Below are positions 36,601-49,811 of a stretch of 64,000 bases of DNA, in pieces. The notes under the pieces were generated by a model. The model searched no databases. It had not been told where the DNA came from and was given only the letters and a program-made list of their open reading frames with translations. Source of the DNA: Gymnogyps californianus (lineage: Eukaryota > Chordata > Aves > Accipitriformes > Cathartidae); NCBI RefSeq assembly GCF_018139145.2, contig NC_059473.1, positions 61,982,707 to 62,046,706 on the forward strand, given 5' to 3'. Position numbers and translations under genes: made by a program. Every line of letters starts with the position of its first letter. Positions within the stretch are counted from its first letter, which is position 1.

Positions 36601-39600
36601 AGAAATAAAAGTAGCTTATTTCTACTATGTGCAAATGAGAAATTATATTTGAGACAGGCTGAGAATGGAATTGAATGTGGATGTAAAAGTAGCTTGGGAA
36701 CAGGAGTGGGGAGCAGACAGTGCTCAAACAGATAAGGATTGGAATGACAGGACAGAATAATTCATAGTTAAAAAGCACTGACAAGCTAGTCCGTTCTTCC
36801 TGGAGCAGCTCTCATCTCAGTCTGTATGCAGTAGAAGGGACCTAAGTCTCCTCATTCCTCTACTGTCAGACAACATGACAGTAGAAACCCACCAGAAAAA
36901 GAAAAAAAAAAACAACACAACTTATCTTTTAGTTCTGGGGGATGAACTGGAGCCATATATTGGACAGACCCTCTCCTTGTTCATCGACAATGTCAAAGAC
37001 AAAGATGTCAAATGCCAGTACAAAAGCTAATAGGATTATAAAACCTTTCTTCTATATCAGGAGAAAAGAAACAGAAGTTGAGATAAAAGAGAATAAACCC
37101 TTTAAAACCGTAACAATGGGTGACCATAACTACTTTTATATAAACCGTCCATACACCATGTCAAAAATGAGGTGTGGAAAAGCAATTTTTCGGTTTTGTA
37201 TGAGTTGAATAGTTCTGGCAGCTTTAGCAAATGCAAGAAGAAAACCTCATCCTAAGTAACACCTAAGGAATTTGATTAAAATTTGGACTGAACATTAAGT
37301 ACAGTGACCGAGCTGTAACTCTTGCAACACTGTAGTACAGAGGGGGTGCTACCAAATCAGGAAATGTGCATATACTTTCCCCCTTTTCCATCTTCATTAA
37401 ATATGTTTTCTTAGTCCTGAAGTCAATTTCTGGGTCTCTCTTTCTAAATAACTCAGCCTGTGTGTATGCCCGTGTTACTGCTTCACAAGTGGGATTTCAT
37501 TTTGTAGGCCCCATGCTAATTAATCACGAGGAGAGGTTTGAAGAAGTTTCCAATTAAGGTTACCAAATGTTTTTCAAAAATGACAGCATGAAAGAGACTT
37601 TGAAAACAATCTCACTCAACAAAACAGACTAACAGATGACCCCTGAATGGCAGCAGGGCAAACCTGAGGGACATTTAAGAGGCAAGAGCAAGCAAATAGA
37701 GGGAACTGATTTCTGATGGGGATGGTGGAAGAGGTTTCACAATTATGTGGGTTTTTTGAGAAAACGGAAATTCATAGCCAGAACCAGCACTGGACCTCTC
37801 CAGAGATCTGAGCAGAAGTAAATTTTATGGGTACAAAAGGCTGTTTCTTTTGCCTGCACTGGCAATTTGTTTTTCTGCAACCGTGTGTCTCCAACCAAGG
37901 ACAATTCCTGCTGGAGATGAGACCTTTGATAACTTATGTCTGTTCTAATTCAGGTGGGAGGACATAACTGTGGTGTGCTGGTAGCTCAGAGACCTGCAAA
38001 AAAATCTTTGTTCTCCATGGCTGCATCCTGCTTAAGCTCTTGAAGGCTATTAAGAGTACTTGAAAACAATGATTTATGTGAGTCATACAGATATGACCAC
38101 CTAGCAGAGTGAAGCTCAAAAAACTCCCTCCCAGCTCAGAAACTAAAATTGGCTCAGTCTGTTTTGTCTTCTTTTCTTTTTTTTTCTTTTTTTAAACTTG
38201 CACAGGAATGTGATATCATATCACACCTGTTAAGAGGAAAACAAAATCTTCAAAGTCAATGAGGCTAAAACTGATATCCAAATTATATTTGATATAGTGG
38301 GACTCAAAACAAATAAAGAATGCCGTCAGCCCTGAACAAAGACCAGTAGAAAATGAAAATCACCCGATGAAAGAATAGAGTTATCCATTCTTAATGCAGC
38401 AAAAGTTGGTGATTCAACTGCCGGAATAGCACAAAGCAGAATAGAAAGCATTTGTAGATAAGAGAACAGAACCTAATGGATATTTTCAGTAAGCCTGAAA
38501 GCTCTGTTACCACTATAGTGCAAAGATAATGGTTTCTACCTCTACAATTCCTTGCAATGATTGTTTTGCCAATATATAGTATAAAAGAAAAAAAGACTAA
38601 TAATTGCTTGTCAGCACTGACGAAGCATGACAGGCATCAACCATGGGAAGGGGGAATGCCACTTCACTGCTGTATCCAATAGTAACAGATTGCATACAGT
38701 TTATACTGTTCACCTATGAAATTGGCTCAAGACTGTAAAGGAAAGGATATATGAAGGTCAGCTTAAACAAGCTGTTTATGTCTTTCTAGTTAAAATACAT
38801 TCAGGGACTCTCGATCACTGAGATAGATAATTTAAAATTGTACAGAATGGTGTTGCAAATCATACAATAGATAGATCTAGGCTCTGCTCACAGATCAGGT
38901 CCAAATGAACTTCAGAAAAGCTGTAACAGAAATATTTTTTCCAGGAAAAAGCATATGTCTCAGAACCTTCCATCACAGAGAGGTATCTAAATATAGGCTA
39001 ATTACATAAAATGATATGCAGCATACAGATTCAAATTGTGGAGTGGAGGCATAGAAGGAAGGAGTCGCCAGATGAAACTTCATTATAAAAAAGCATGCAC
39101 AGTGAAAGATAAATCATAGTTTATGAAGATCCTTTGTTAACTAAATGAAATCATAGCAAAGTGGAAAAGAAATGTTGATAATGTTGTTATTACCCATTTT
39201 CCTAGATATCATTTGAATCACGCCTCTCAAGTATAGTTTCTTAAGGATTGATTTCTTTTGGAATTCACAAAGGCCTATTTTTGGAGGTTTTTTAAGTATG
39301 TTTGTATTTCCATAATAATAAGACTCTTAACCTTTTCAAATCTGTTTGAATAAAACTTCCAAAAGGCACCAGTGGTGTTAGGAACTCCACCTGGAGTACC
39401 TTACAAAAGTCAGACGTCACAGTCTGGGGCTCTTTACATTCTGAGATTCAGGGGTCAATTAGTACCCTAGTCCTCAAGATTCACTCACTTTTTAAGTAAT
39501 TGTCTGCCCTAAGAAAGGGCAAAGCAACTTCTCATACCTTAAACCATATAGGAGACCAGTAATCCAAATTCTACCTAGACGCTTAGGCCATAATGTTGAT

Positions 39601-42600
39601 TGCTAGTTTGATTTATGTAAAAAAAAAAAATTACATACTAAATTTAAAAACTTGTTTAAAAATATACAAACACATTATTAATTTTGGGAGGAATAAAAAC
39701 ATTCTTGTTGTTTGTCACAATTTTTTTAAGGCTAATTGTCTTGTCATTCATTTGGCTCTGCAGACTAATTTTACTGTAAAAATTCTGGTTTTTTTTCCTG
39801 CCATAAAAGTAAATATTTCCCTGAGGAAATACGACAAAAGTTCAATAAGTTTATCAGAGGCACGATTCTTCTACTTTTATTGCAAAAAATTTGTTTACCA
39901 ATGGAAATAGTAGAATGTACTACTGAATAAAATTCATAATAAGGTTACAGAAAACAAAGACAGGTTTTACATAGCAATGTTTCTGGGAAGAAAGAAAAAA
40001 AGCCATACAATTTTATATTTAAATTCCAGAGCAAGGAAGTCCACAGCTAATCAGCTTTATTTTGCTACAGACCATGGAATTGCTCTAGAGAGGTTCACAG
40101 ATGCAGAGACTAGATGTCTCAGGGGAACAATACTAGGCTACCAAGCCTTCCATCTCTAAATCGACAGCTGAATACAACACAAGGAAGAACTAGAAGATGT
40201 TCTGAACACAGTGTAATGTTTTCTTTAATTCGTCACTACACTCTATACAAATATTTTGAAAGGAATCTTTTAATCTGATGGATATTCAGGGTCAGCATTA
40301 GTGATGCTTGAATGCTTTTTTATGTATCAGAAGTCCAGTCATCACCAGTACTTTATGACAGCTTCAGAGTGATGGATGTAAGGGACATAGAAAATGAAAT
40401 ATCACCCCAGAAAATTTCCCTCCCAGCAAGATTTGAGGCAAATTAAAGGATTAGTGAGCGGAAATTTACATCAGGTTTTCTTAAACAACAGAACATCAAT
40501 AGATATCTTCAGTCCCCAAGGCTATCAAGTCAACAGCTTTCATCATTTTAATACTTTCCAGAAAAACTCCTAAGACAGAGTACGTTCTCAGGAAATCTAG
40601 ATTCATACAAATCAATGAAAGATAAATCAATGAGCCAAATAACATCATAAGCTACCAAGAGAACAGCACTATCTGAACACATAAAAGAATAAACCTTCAA
40701 TACTTTATGCCAGACAAACCTTTTGGTGATTAGAGCTTTTTAACTGCTATCTAACTAGAAAGGTTTCTTTTAAGATGTACATGTATTTGTTTTCTGACAC
40801 AGAGTAGTCTATCTATAATCAATGTTTAACTTCTCTGGGATTTTCCTTTTAGCATAGCACTTTGAAAATATGCGTCCTTCACTATAAGGAGCTATATCCA
40901 ACAAGCAATAGTTTGGATTCATTTAATTAGACAATTCTGCCAAACAGAGATGTAGGTATGCCTTTCAATTTTTTCTTACTTATTCCTGCGCATTACCTCA
41001 TTTTGTGGATAAGGATGAGTGGATATTAACATCAAAGGAAAAGAAAATAGCAACACTATATTCCCATTCTTACTGCCGGTCACAATGTCCTTCTAAAACG
41101 AAGATTTTTTTTCTTTGTAGCCATAATCTCCATAACAGATATAATGCAGACAGAATAATTACAGTGTAAGATGAGGAAAGTGTGTCCTTTTTGGTTAACA
41201 TCTTGAGGGGGCACGTTTTCTTCCTCTTATTTTTGAGCAATATATGTAGCTCTATCACATTCACTGCAGGCAGTTCCTGGAGGAATTTCAGGAGAATTCT
41301 TCCTCCTGTAAATAGGCCAATTGTCTTGCAAGCATGTATTCTAGAAAAAAGTAAACATATAAAACTTGAAGGTGGTTGTTACCATGCTCTGGCTGCACCT
41401 TGCACTTCACACCTTGTCTACACTAAGGATGTTTTAGGGGAAATTTCACACCTAGACTAGAAAACCTATTTTGACTTCTGTCAGCATTTTAGCACCATAT
41501 TGATTAGACCTGCATACACAGTTCTTGAAACACTGACAGAATATGGTGGTACAGATACCTTCTACATCCAAACAGTGAAATCAAATTAACATTAGGAAGA
41601 AGAAATTCCTATTTCTAAACTTCCTAACAGAAAAAAAGACTAAAACAGCTCCTGCAGAATTGTGGACTATATACCTATACACTCATTTGTGCAGTTCAGT
41701 ATTTCTGAAGGATGTAACCCTTTGTTTTGCTTCTAATGTAAATGTAGTGCATTATAAAGCAATTCAGTGAGCACTGACCCTGGGTTTTCTTTTTGAAGTT
41801 AGGATCAGTTTGGGGGATTGTGCAGTACAATGAGAAAGAAGGAGACTGCAAGGGGAAGGAAAAAAAAGCAGATGAGAATGGATGACATTTTTGGTGGAAT
41901 ATTTTAGTGGACTATTCACAACTTCTTACCATTCCTGCAGGCATTTATTTATATGATTCTACATCATTCTGTTTGTATCATCACCCTCTAAAGTACTACC
42001 AGGAATGAAAAGATTTCAGTGAGATGCCACAGTCATATGGATTTGACTTACACCCTTCATTTTTCAGGAGGCTCAGATGCTCATCTAAAGCACTCTTGAT
42101 GTAGTCTACAGGCTTCATTATCTTCTGTGGTCATGGCTCAAATTATCCACTGATTCTGCAGGTCTCTGTCAGGATGAATCAGCACTATTATCAGGAAAGT
42201 CTGTTGCTGTCCATAAGTCTTGAAATGCCTAATCTGGTTATATCAAACATTAGTACCATTAAAGCTATTGCAACACAAACTCCAGGGCAGGCTTGCCCAG
42301 TACAGTGGGAAACTACTGAAGCAGAGAGAAAGTTTGTGCTGCTATGATTACATTCTTATCAATCAGCTATACTTACATATCGTTTAGTCATACTTTGGGT
42401 TGGAGTCTACAATCCAGTTTCAAAGTTACTTCTTGAGGGAACTCTGAAAATATCTTCTCCAATGGCTTTGGCCCTCTGAGACACCCTTCCTGACACCTTC
42501 TCGCAAATAGGCAGAAAGAAAGCATTAGTGATATGACACGTACTTCCTAAATCTGCCCATTAGAGGACAGCGACCAGTACTTCAAGCTGCATCAGAAGAT

Positions 42601-43569
42601 GCTGCAGTAGATTTGAACTCTAGAGGGTGAACTTCCTCCTATCCCAAGCGCTCTCAGCAGTGGCAGCAGCAGGGGTATCCTGGGGGCAGAAGCAGACTCT
42701 CAAGGGTAACTCTTGTGAACAGCACACAAGCCCGGAGGAAGCCACAGCAACTCCTTCCTACCCATGGGAGTCCACAGTATATGGCTTTGCATGCTCTTCT
42801 TTTTGAGGTTTTATACCTGCATAATGCAAGATGTTTTTGAACAGCTTTGAACATGGATGAGCCCAGAGACTGAATCCAGTCAGTATGTAAAAGAACACTT
42901 TAATGGAGCTTTTATAGCAAGGCACAAATCAAGCCCTGTGATACTGAAAATTTGTGGGATGTCTTTGTCAGCAATGCTATTGATAGGCTTTAGGAGAACA
43001 GACTAAGGGTTCAAGGTCAGATTTCCATCAAGTAAAGTCGTCACCGATATAAATCGCATTCAAGTCAGATTTTGTAGTTAGCAGTATTAATATCTGACAT
43101 TCCTCATCTAAAAAAGCCACTCACTAGCTGTATGTTACACCGCTAGCTGCACATCAATGGGAGCTTGTTGTGGGCACAAGTGAACTGATTCTGCCTGTGT
43201 CGAGAACTGAGGAAAAAAAACAAATTAAAAAACCCCAACACCTAAGTGACCCATGTCAGTGCATTACCCATCATGTGCTAATAATCTCAGCCTCTCAACA
43301 GCTTTCACTAGCTCAGCACTTTATTAATGCCCTCATGTATCCTTTTTCCTTTCAACTCAGGGCACAGATAGGGTAAGTTTGCACCTACCCACCCACAGTG
43401 TATAGTGTAAGCACTGTGTAGGAGGACTCTATAGCAAGGATTATTTGCCATCCCCCACGTGGAGCAGATTGCGCTCATGGAAAAACAAAGGGCTTAAGGA
43501 CATGAGCATCCCCTAACTCAAGTGGTGGAAGAGAAATAAGAATGTGCTGGGAGGGATGGAGGGCAGCAG

Positions 43570-43930
43570 CTGTAGAGTCACTGATTGATTGGTGTGGGAG
43601 TGGCTCCCATACAAAACTGACATTGATCTATCTTTTAATCTAACAGCACAACAACAAATCTTAAGGCAATCAATTTTAATGGTATTAATAGCCCCATTCA
43701 AATTATTCACTTTCTACCTTAATTTAGGAGGCTGGCTTCATATTTCCTTGGCAGATTTGTCAAATAAGTATTGTTGTTTCTTTGAGAGCAGCTTTCCTTA
43801 CTGCTCCATTTCTTTAGCATGCTTGTTTCTTAGAAGAGTGTTATAATTTCCTCCAAGGACTGAATAATTAATAATTCATTCATTTGCTGCTTGTTGTGAT
43901 AATCTTTCTTCCTTGTATAAATCATTTCCA
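43570..43930. promoter_or_regulatory. Candidate conserved noncoding (enhancer-like) block
   Basis: TGATTGATTGG (PBX/HOX-like) at 43582-43592, a perfect hairpin TGGGAG-TGG-CTCCCA at 43595-43609, several ATTA/TAAT cores, and TGAATAATT plus AATTCATTCATT at 43861-43884, the same pair seen at 33571-33596. Open frames on both strands here (43589-43846 plus, 43513-43710 minus) have no recognised domain. The regulatory role is inference. Confidence 0.25.
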
Positions 43931-44149
43931 TGTTGGCTTGTTTTTCCTTTTGGCAAACCACAGCCAGCCTCAACATATCTTAATCCAACACAAGCTCTGA
44001 TCAGTTTAGATAATCTTTGTCACTCCTGAGTCAAGACTGGGCACAGGTCAGGACTCTTCATTCTAGTAATTGCCCTCGCTTCATCTATAATTTGCTCTCT
44101 TGAATAAACCATCAGCTCAGCATATTTTTTTCTTTTTTTTCATTCATTT

Positions 44150-44206
44150 CAGGCCTCATTCAGTGGCCATGGGAATCAATGGGAGATTTTACTCTGGGAA
44201 CAATAA
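44150..44206. repeat. Possible ancient amniote repeat fragment
   Basis: AGGCCTCATTCAGTGGCCAT followed by GGGAATCAATGGGAGATTTT resembles the same 'tcaatgggag' type of dispersed sauropsid repeat suspected at 15045-15115. Short and diverged, so the assignment is tentative. Confidence 0.25.
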
Positions 44207-44551
44207 GCACTGAGCAAAATTTTTATCACTTTCCAGTGTATTGAACTGGGTGAGAGGAGCAAATGGAGCAGGGCTAGGATGAACCGCTTCGAAACAGAAA
44301 GCAATAACTTGAGCAGCAAGCTCACAGAGCTCATAGCCCTGCAAGCATATGATCATCTTCCACGGCTGCTTAAGTCTCTGGAATAAGTAAATAAATAATA
44401 AATACATGAACAGAAGCCAAATTGCAGTATTCCTGTAACCAATAGCCACGGAGTGATGCAGTAATATTATTTTCCATTTTAATTTGTTTCTAAGTAAAAT
44501 ATGAACATAAATACATGTAAACACCATATGTAAAAACCATACATCCCTACT

Positions 44552-44614
44552 ATTAAGGGACTACATTTTCATTTAAGGGAATACAGTTAAGGGAATGCAA
44601 TTAAGTAAATACAT
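44552..44614. repeat. Degenerate 14-bp tandem repeat
   Basis: Four partial units of the type TTAAGGGAATACAG: TTAAGGGACTACA near 44553, TTAAGGGAATACAG near 44573, TTAAGGGAATGCAA near 44587 and TTAAGTAAATACAT near 44601. Local slippage duplication. Confidence 0.6.
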
Positions 44615-47489
44615 CTTCAGTTTCAAAGGACTTCCTAATCTCAGAAAATTCAAACACTTTGAGAACAGACATCTCTGCTGGAAGTTAGAAGACTGAGTTT
44701 TATTTCTCTCTCTTTATTCATATAGTCTTCCATAAGGATTTGCTACTGACCACTTCCAGAGGCAGGTTTGGTGTATTTTCCATCTGACACAGTAAGAAAG
44801 ACAGTCCTTACATCCTTACACTCTCATACCCTCACACCCTCACAGTGGGGGTCCCTGCACTACAGGTCACGCTGGCCTCATACATCTAAGTGGCTGGTTG
44901 TCAGGTAGATTTGGGGATGTTAACCATATATCTGTCTGTCAGGCATCCATATCTGATCTGTAAGTTTGGGATTTATCTCACCTAACTTAAAACTTCTACA
45001 AAAGCTGAATAGAAGATCTCCACCCTAAAACTGTTGAATCACTTTCCAGAAAGACTTGTCATCTCCGTCTATTGCAGAGAGACAGTCTAGTCATTTAAGA
45101 CTCAACTTTAGCCAGCTGGTCAAGGGTGTGACCAGCTGTGTGAAGCTCTGCTGTGTAGCTATGTCCCAGCCAACTTTGAGCTGTAGCTGTCAACATTAAT
45201 CTGTGAGCAAGAGAATATGTTGACTATGAAGTTGTACAGATTAGGAGAACACAGAGTGGAGGAGTGAGGCTGTGCTCATAAGAAGCTATGAACTCAGTTT
45301 CAGAAGAGAAACATTGGCATGAAAAACTATAAAACTTTGAGGAAAAAAATGGAGAGTAAAAAGAAGTGATTTAGCAAGACTAACAATGAACCCATTTCAT
45401 AGAGCAATGGAGGCCAATGCTTTCCTCAGACTGCATCACCACAGAGACTCCTCAAATATCTGCACCAGGGTGGCAAAAATAAAAATGCTTAACTTAGTAG
45501 TATCTTTGTTTCAGCCTTTGATAGCCATATTAGCCAATAAGCAATTGCTGTGTATGCAGAAATTGTGCATATGATCCTGATTGCAAGTCTTTACAGAGAG
45601 TAAAAGACGTCCAAATGAAAAGGTCTAAAAACTCACTAAAGGAATTGATTCAGATCACTAAACATAGGTACCTAGTACCATTTTAGGTGTTTAAATGATC
45701 TGATAAAACCACAAATATACTTCATTCTGGCAGATAATGATGCAAGACCTTCTGGAGTACCCTGTGATAGCCTAGAGTATACCGTTAAGTGTTCATGTAG
45801 TGTCATGAATGACATCCTTAAAACCAGATTAAATTAATCTTACCCTTACAGACTAGACCTGAATACTAGACAGTGAACTGCAGTAGTCATTAAATGAAGA
45901 GGTAACTCATTTCTCTAAAAACAGTATAAGATACTCTGTGTCTCCTTCAGTTTTTCAAAAGAGCTCCCTTACCCATGTTGATAAGGAGATTTCAACCACA
46001 GATCTCATATGCACATCCTATCATTACTTATGTGTAATTTGGTAGCACAAAGAAGCTCTCATCATTATCCTGGACTCTTGTGTTACCCTTAGTAAAACAC
46101 ACAAGACAAAGGGAGCATTTTCCAAAGACCTTAAAATGTAAACACAAGTTCCTCCCAGCAGTCTGTTGGACCAGCAGTCTTTTTCTTTTATCACCTTTTG
46201 TTAAGAAAAGACAGAGAGAAAGAGCCGAGAGAGCTCATATTATGCTGGCAGAGAAACAGAAGATGGAAGAGGTTAAAAAATGCAAGGAGAAGAGGGACAG
46301 AAGAGAAAAGATTAGGAGGAGATAAAAAGGGTAAATGAAAAGAGAAATATAGACACCCATCACCTGATAGGAAAGAACAGAATAAATCATTTTATAATGA
46401 AGCCATCCCCAAGGAAAACAGAAGAGAAGATTTTCCTTGAGAATGCCAGGAAAGAAAAAAAATAAAGTTCTTTCTCTCTTTAAGATCTTCTAGTGAGAGA
46501 AATGCCTCTGCCATAATTTAGTTAATGTATGAGAATGGAGATAACCCTATCAGAAAATCATCAGTAGCACAGACATCTTATGGAAAATCATTGCAGAACT
46601 TACTCTGAAAGAAGATGCACTTCATGGTAGAGCATAATTATGCGACAGTTTCACTGCAAATTATATGACAGTTGCCATTAATAAAAATGGAACACAACAT
46701 AGAATATCTTAGCATCTATCCCACAGTCTGATATTTTTAATGTTTGCTTTTGAAATCCACATATAGTATATCTGACTGCACACTTAATAACACAATACTA
46801 AAAAATCCTGTAAGCAAAGTTTACTATACCAGTGATGAACTAGCCATGCATAATGGTCTGCACCTCTGTGTCTGGAAAGAGACCTCAGCTGTGTGTGAAA
46901 GGGAATGGGTGACAGTGTCACCCATTTGTGCAAGGCTTTGTGCTTTCACCATACCTTAGTCTTCTTCCCTATTCTTTCTCCTTTTTAATGTGTGGAAGCC
47001 AAATTGATTGGGATATTAATGTATTAATCTTTCCTCTGTAGGAATCTCTTTAGTGACTAACATCATTGCCAAAATTTCAGAAGTGCTAAAAAAATAAACA
47101 AATGCCAATAATCCTAGCAGAAAGCCTCATAAAGCCCAACTATATATCCTTCAGCTTTATAATCTTCAAATTCTCATACCTATTTAGTCAGACAAAATAC
47201 AGAACATGGCTTCACATCCTCTCCATGCTGCTAGTCCCATCTGGCCAGAGACTGAGACCGCCTGGAGTCAGGAACACTACAGAAGCAAATGTATGTGGTG
47301 GCCACAACCCTTCACCTTGTTCAGTAGTTATAGCATGTCAGTCATTGTTTCCCAACATAAGAATTTCTCATTGTTTTGTCTTGAAAATTAAAGCCTGAGC
47401 TGTCATTGTATGACTTTCCTGACTATATCAGAAAACAAACCTGAGCAGCAAAAAGGCTGTATGACAAGAGCTCTACAATGACATAACAA

Positions 47490-47535
47490 GGGGGATGGGG
47501 GGGGGGGAGGGAGGGGGCAGGGAGAGAGAGAGAGA
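47490..47535 (+). repeat. G-run plus (GA)n low-complexity tract
   Basis: A purine block with G5, G11, G3 and G5 runs separated by one or two bases (47490-47518), followed by (GA)n to 47535. Four G-runs of three or more within 30 bases fit the standard G-quadruplex pattern on the plus strand. Confidence 0.8.
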
Positions 47536-49811
47536 CTTGGTCATTCAGTGGAAAGGCTGTGGTTTCTTGAATATCTATAAATAGGTTGCATGAACCATGT
47601 TAAAATTTATAACCTTACAATCTCTCCCTCTTTCTCTTCCCCTTCTCTTCCAGCTAAAGAAAACACGGTAAATGTCTCTTCCATTCATTTCAATCAATAT
47701 CTGATAATGATGCCTTCTTATTCATGTGTTATTAATACCTATGAGTCCTGGACATGGACTAAGAACTTGTGGTCACAGGCAGCGCACACGTAGATCAGAA
47801 AGGTATTTCTACTCTACCTTTTACGCTACACAACTTTGGCAAGCAATTTACTAGACAATAAACTAAAATCAGCTTTTCTATGAGTGCAGAGATTGGTATA
47901 TTTTGACTGAGAAACTGGAATTGTTGTAGGCCTGAAAATCATTTCTATAATATTGATTCAAGTGGGCAGTTAAGTCCATCAGGGCAAGACAGAAGAATGC
48001 TTTATGACCCTTTTCTTAACGGGGAGCAAAACATAGCCGCAAATTTTCAAAATACTTCACCTGCCATCTCCTACATTTCCATTCTGGTCCCCCCTCCCAC
48101 AGCTGCCTTGCGCTAGGGACGCCATCCTGGAAACAAAGAGCTGTTCACAGGAGCCATCCTTTCCCATGAGAGCAAATAAATGGCTCCAGGAACAGGAGGT
48201 GGACAGAAAGGACTATGCAAGTGGTAGGGTCTGCAGCCTAAATTACATCCTGCCAGCGGAGGTCCAGACTTTTCAGATGCAAGACAAAAATTCTGAGTTT
48301 TCGTACACAACAGGCTCTTTTCCTTTGAAATTCAGTATGAGTTAATAAGCAGGGCATTATATAAGAAAAGGATTGTTAATTTATTCTCCTAGAAGTCTGG
48401 TAATGCTGGGAAAACATACCCTCTTAACAAAGCCTGGGGATCTGTAGGCAGCTGTAGTGACCATGAACACTCCAAAATAAGATATGACCTTACCCCTCCT
48501 CACCCTCTGCCCGCACCGAGGACAGCCGTCACTCTCAGACCACTCTGTTTCTGCATTTCTCTTGCAGCCTTTGACATTTTATTTGGACACTGAGATAAGG
48601 CTGTAACAGGAGAACAATGGAAGCAGCGGCACCACAGAGCGATTTCCCTCCCTCCATCTCCAGTTTCTCATCCTCCCCCAGCAGTGCACAAACAAATAAC
48701 GCGGCTGCAGCCTTTTAACAGCTTGGGATCAGGTTCACACTTTCATTCAGGACACTGCACTAGGGTGATTCGTGTTTATCTGAGCCACTGAAGCAGTCAA
48801 ATCTGAGACCAATGTTTTCTTGGTATAACAGAAGTTAATTGGAGCATTTCAGGCTTTTTTCTGGGACTATCTTTGGACTGATCTTCCATAGGATGGAGTC
48901 CAGTGAAAAATATAAATGTTAAAATAGAACAAGCAAGACTTGTGCCCACCCGATGCTGCAAACCCTCCATTAGTGGTATTTAAGATCTAGCCAGTCTTAG
49001 AGTTCAGAAGGTGAAAACTTCCTCAGAAGGATCAAAGCTGCTATTTTCTGAGGGTAGAACAAAAATTTTAAACCACGGTGGAAAGACATGGAAAAGTAGA
49101 GGTATCTCTTTTTGTAAGTTTACAATAATTCAGATGTTTCCTAACAACAGGCATTCTGAGTTTCTTCATTCTTTGAAAATGGGGTATTTGGCCATTTTCC
49201 TTTAAAAAACAAAAACAAAAATCTCATCAAAATACCAAACAAAAAATAAGTTCAAATCTTTTCAGACTCATCTTCTTTCTTTTACCTGGAACCCAGGTTT
49301 CTTTTCATTTCAAGTATTTAACAAACCATTAATGTAGACAACATTTTCATATGATTTTAAACATTAATTTGTCTTTCTTACTATTTGTCTTTTAGTTTCT
49401 GAGACTTTGAAATACACTGAGTCACTTTTGTAGTTTCCTCTCCAGTCAAAATGCTGGAAGGTTATGGTTTTTTGAAGGTTTTGTTCTGAAGCTCGGTTTC
49501 TGACATAATTTCATAACTCCAGGAGACCATCTTCTATACTAATAAATAAAATACATAATGCAGTTGCAATATTGTCTATCTTTCCTTAATCTGAATATAA
49601 CAGCTGGTGAAAGAAAATCTAAACAACTGTAAACAAAACAAAATTTCACTGATGAAAGACCCTGCTTTCATCAAAAATCACACATATGTTTCCAAACAAA
49701 GATTTTCTTTTGAAAATTTGTTTTTCATTTCATCTGAAAATGCTACAGAAACCTTTAATCGATAGGAAAGTTGAGAATTCTTCTGATACATTTTTCCCCC
49801 ACTGCTTAATC
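47536..49811. other. Noncoding DNA with one motif-dense block
   Basis: No gene. The block 48530-48810 has an acceptor-like TTTCTCTTGCAG (48556-48567), AGATAAGG (GATA-like), GAACAATGG (SOX-like) and a CpG-containing AACGCGGCTGCAGCC, but frames after the acceptor close within about 13 codons. It reads more like noncoding regulatory DNA than like an exon. Confidence 0.45.

Larger units (their letters stand above)
31986..47489. other. Noncoding DNA, several possible conserved blocks
   Basis: No gene recognised. Open frames stay at or below about 118 codons (32262-32618 minus; 44189-44527 minus) with no domain. Items of note: motif-dense blocks at 33020-33620 and 43570-43930, a 17-bp odd-centre palindrome at 38209-38225, a 14-bp tandem repeat at 44552-44614 and a degenerate CCYTACA-type repeat at about 44806-44845. 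Confidence 0.55.

Noticed and set aside
41404..41455. CACCTTGTCTACACTAAGGA, resembling a turtle-type repeat start
   Set aside because: Only a short word matches and the continuation is not recognisable. Not enough for a repeat call.
46080..46325. Lys/Arg/Glu-rich frame ending in a charged tail
   Set aside because: The charged tail comes from an AG-rich low-complexity stretch (46204-46325). There is no coiled-coil register beyond composition.
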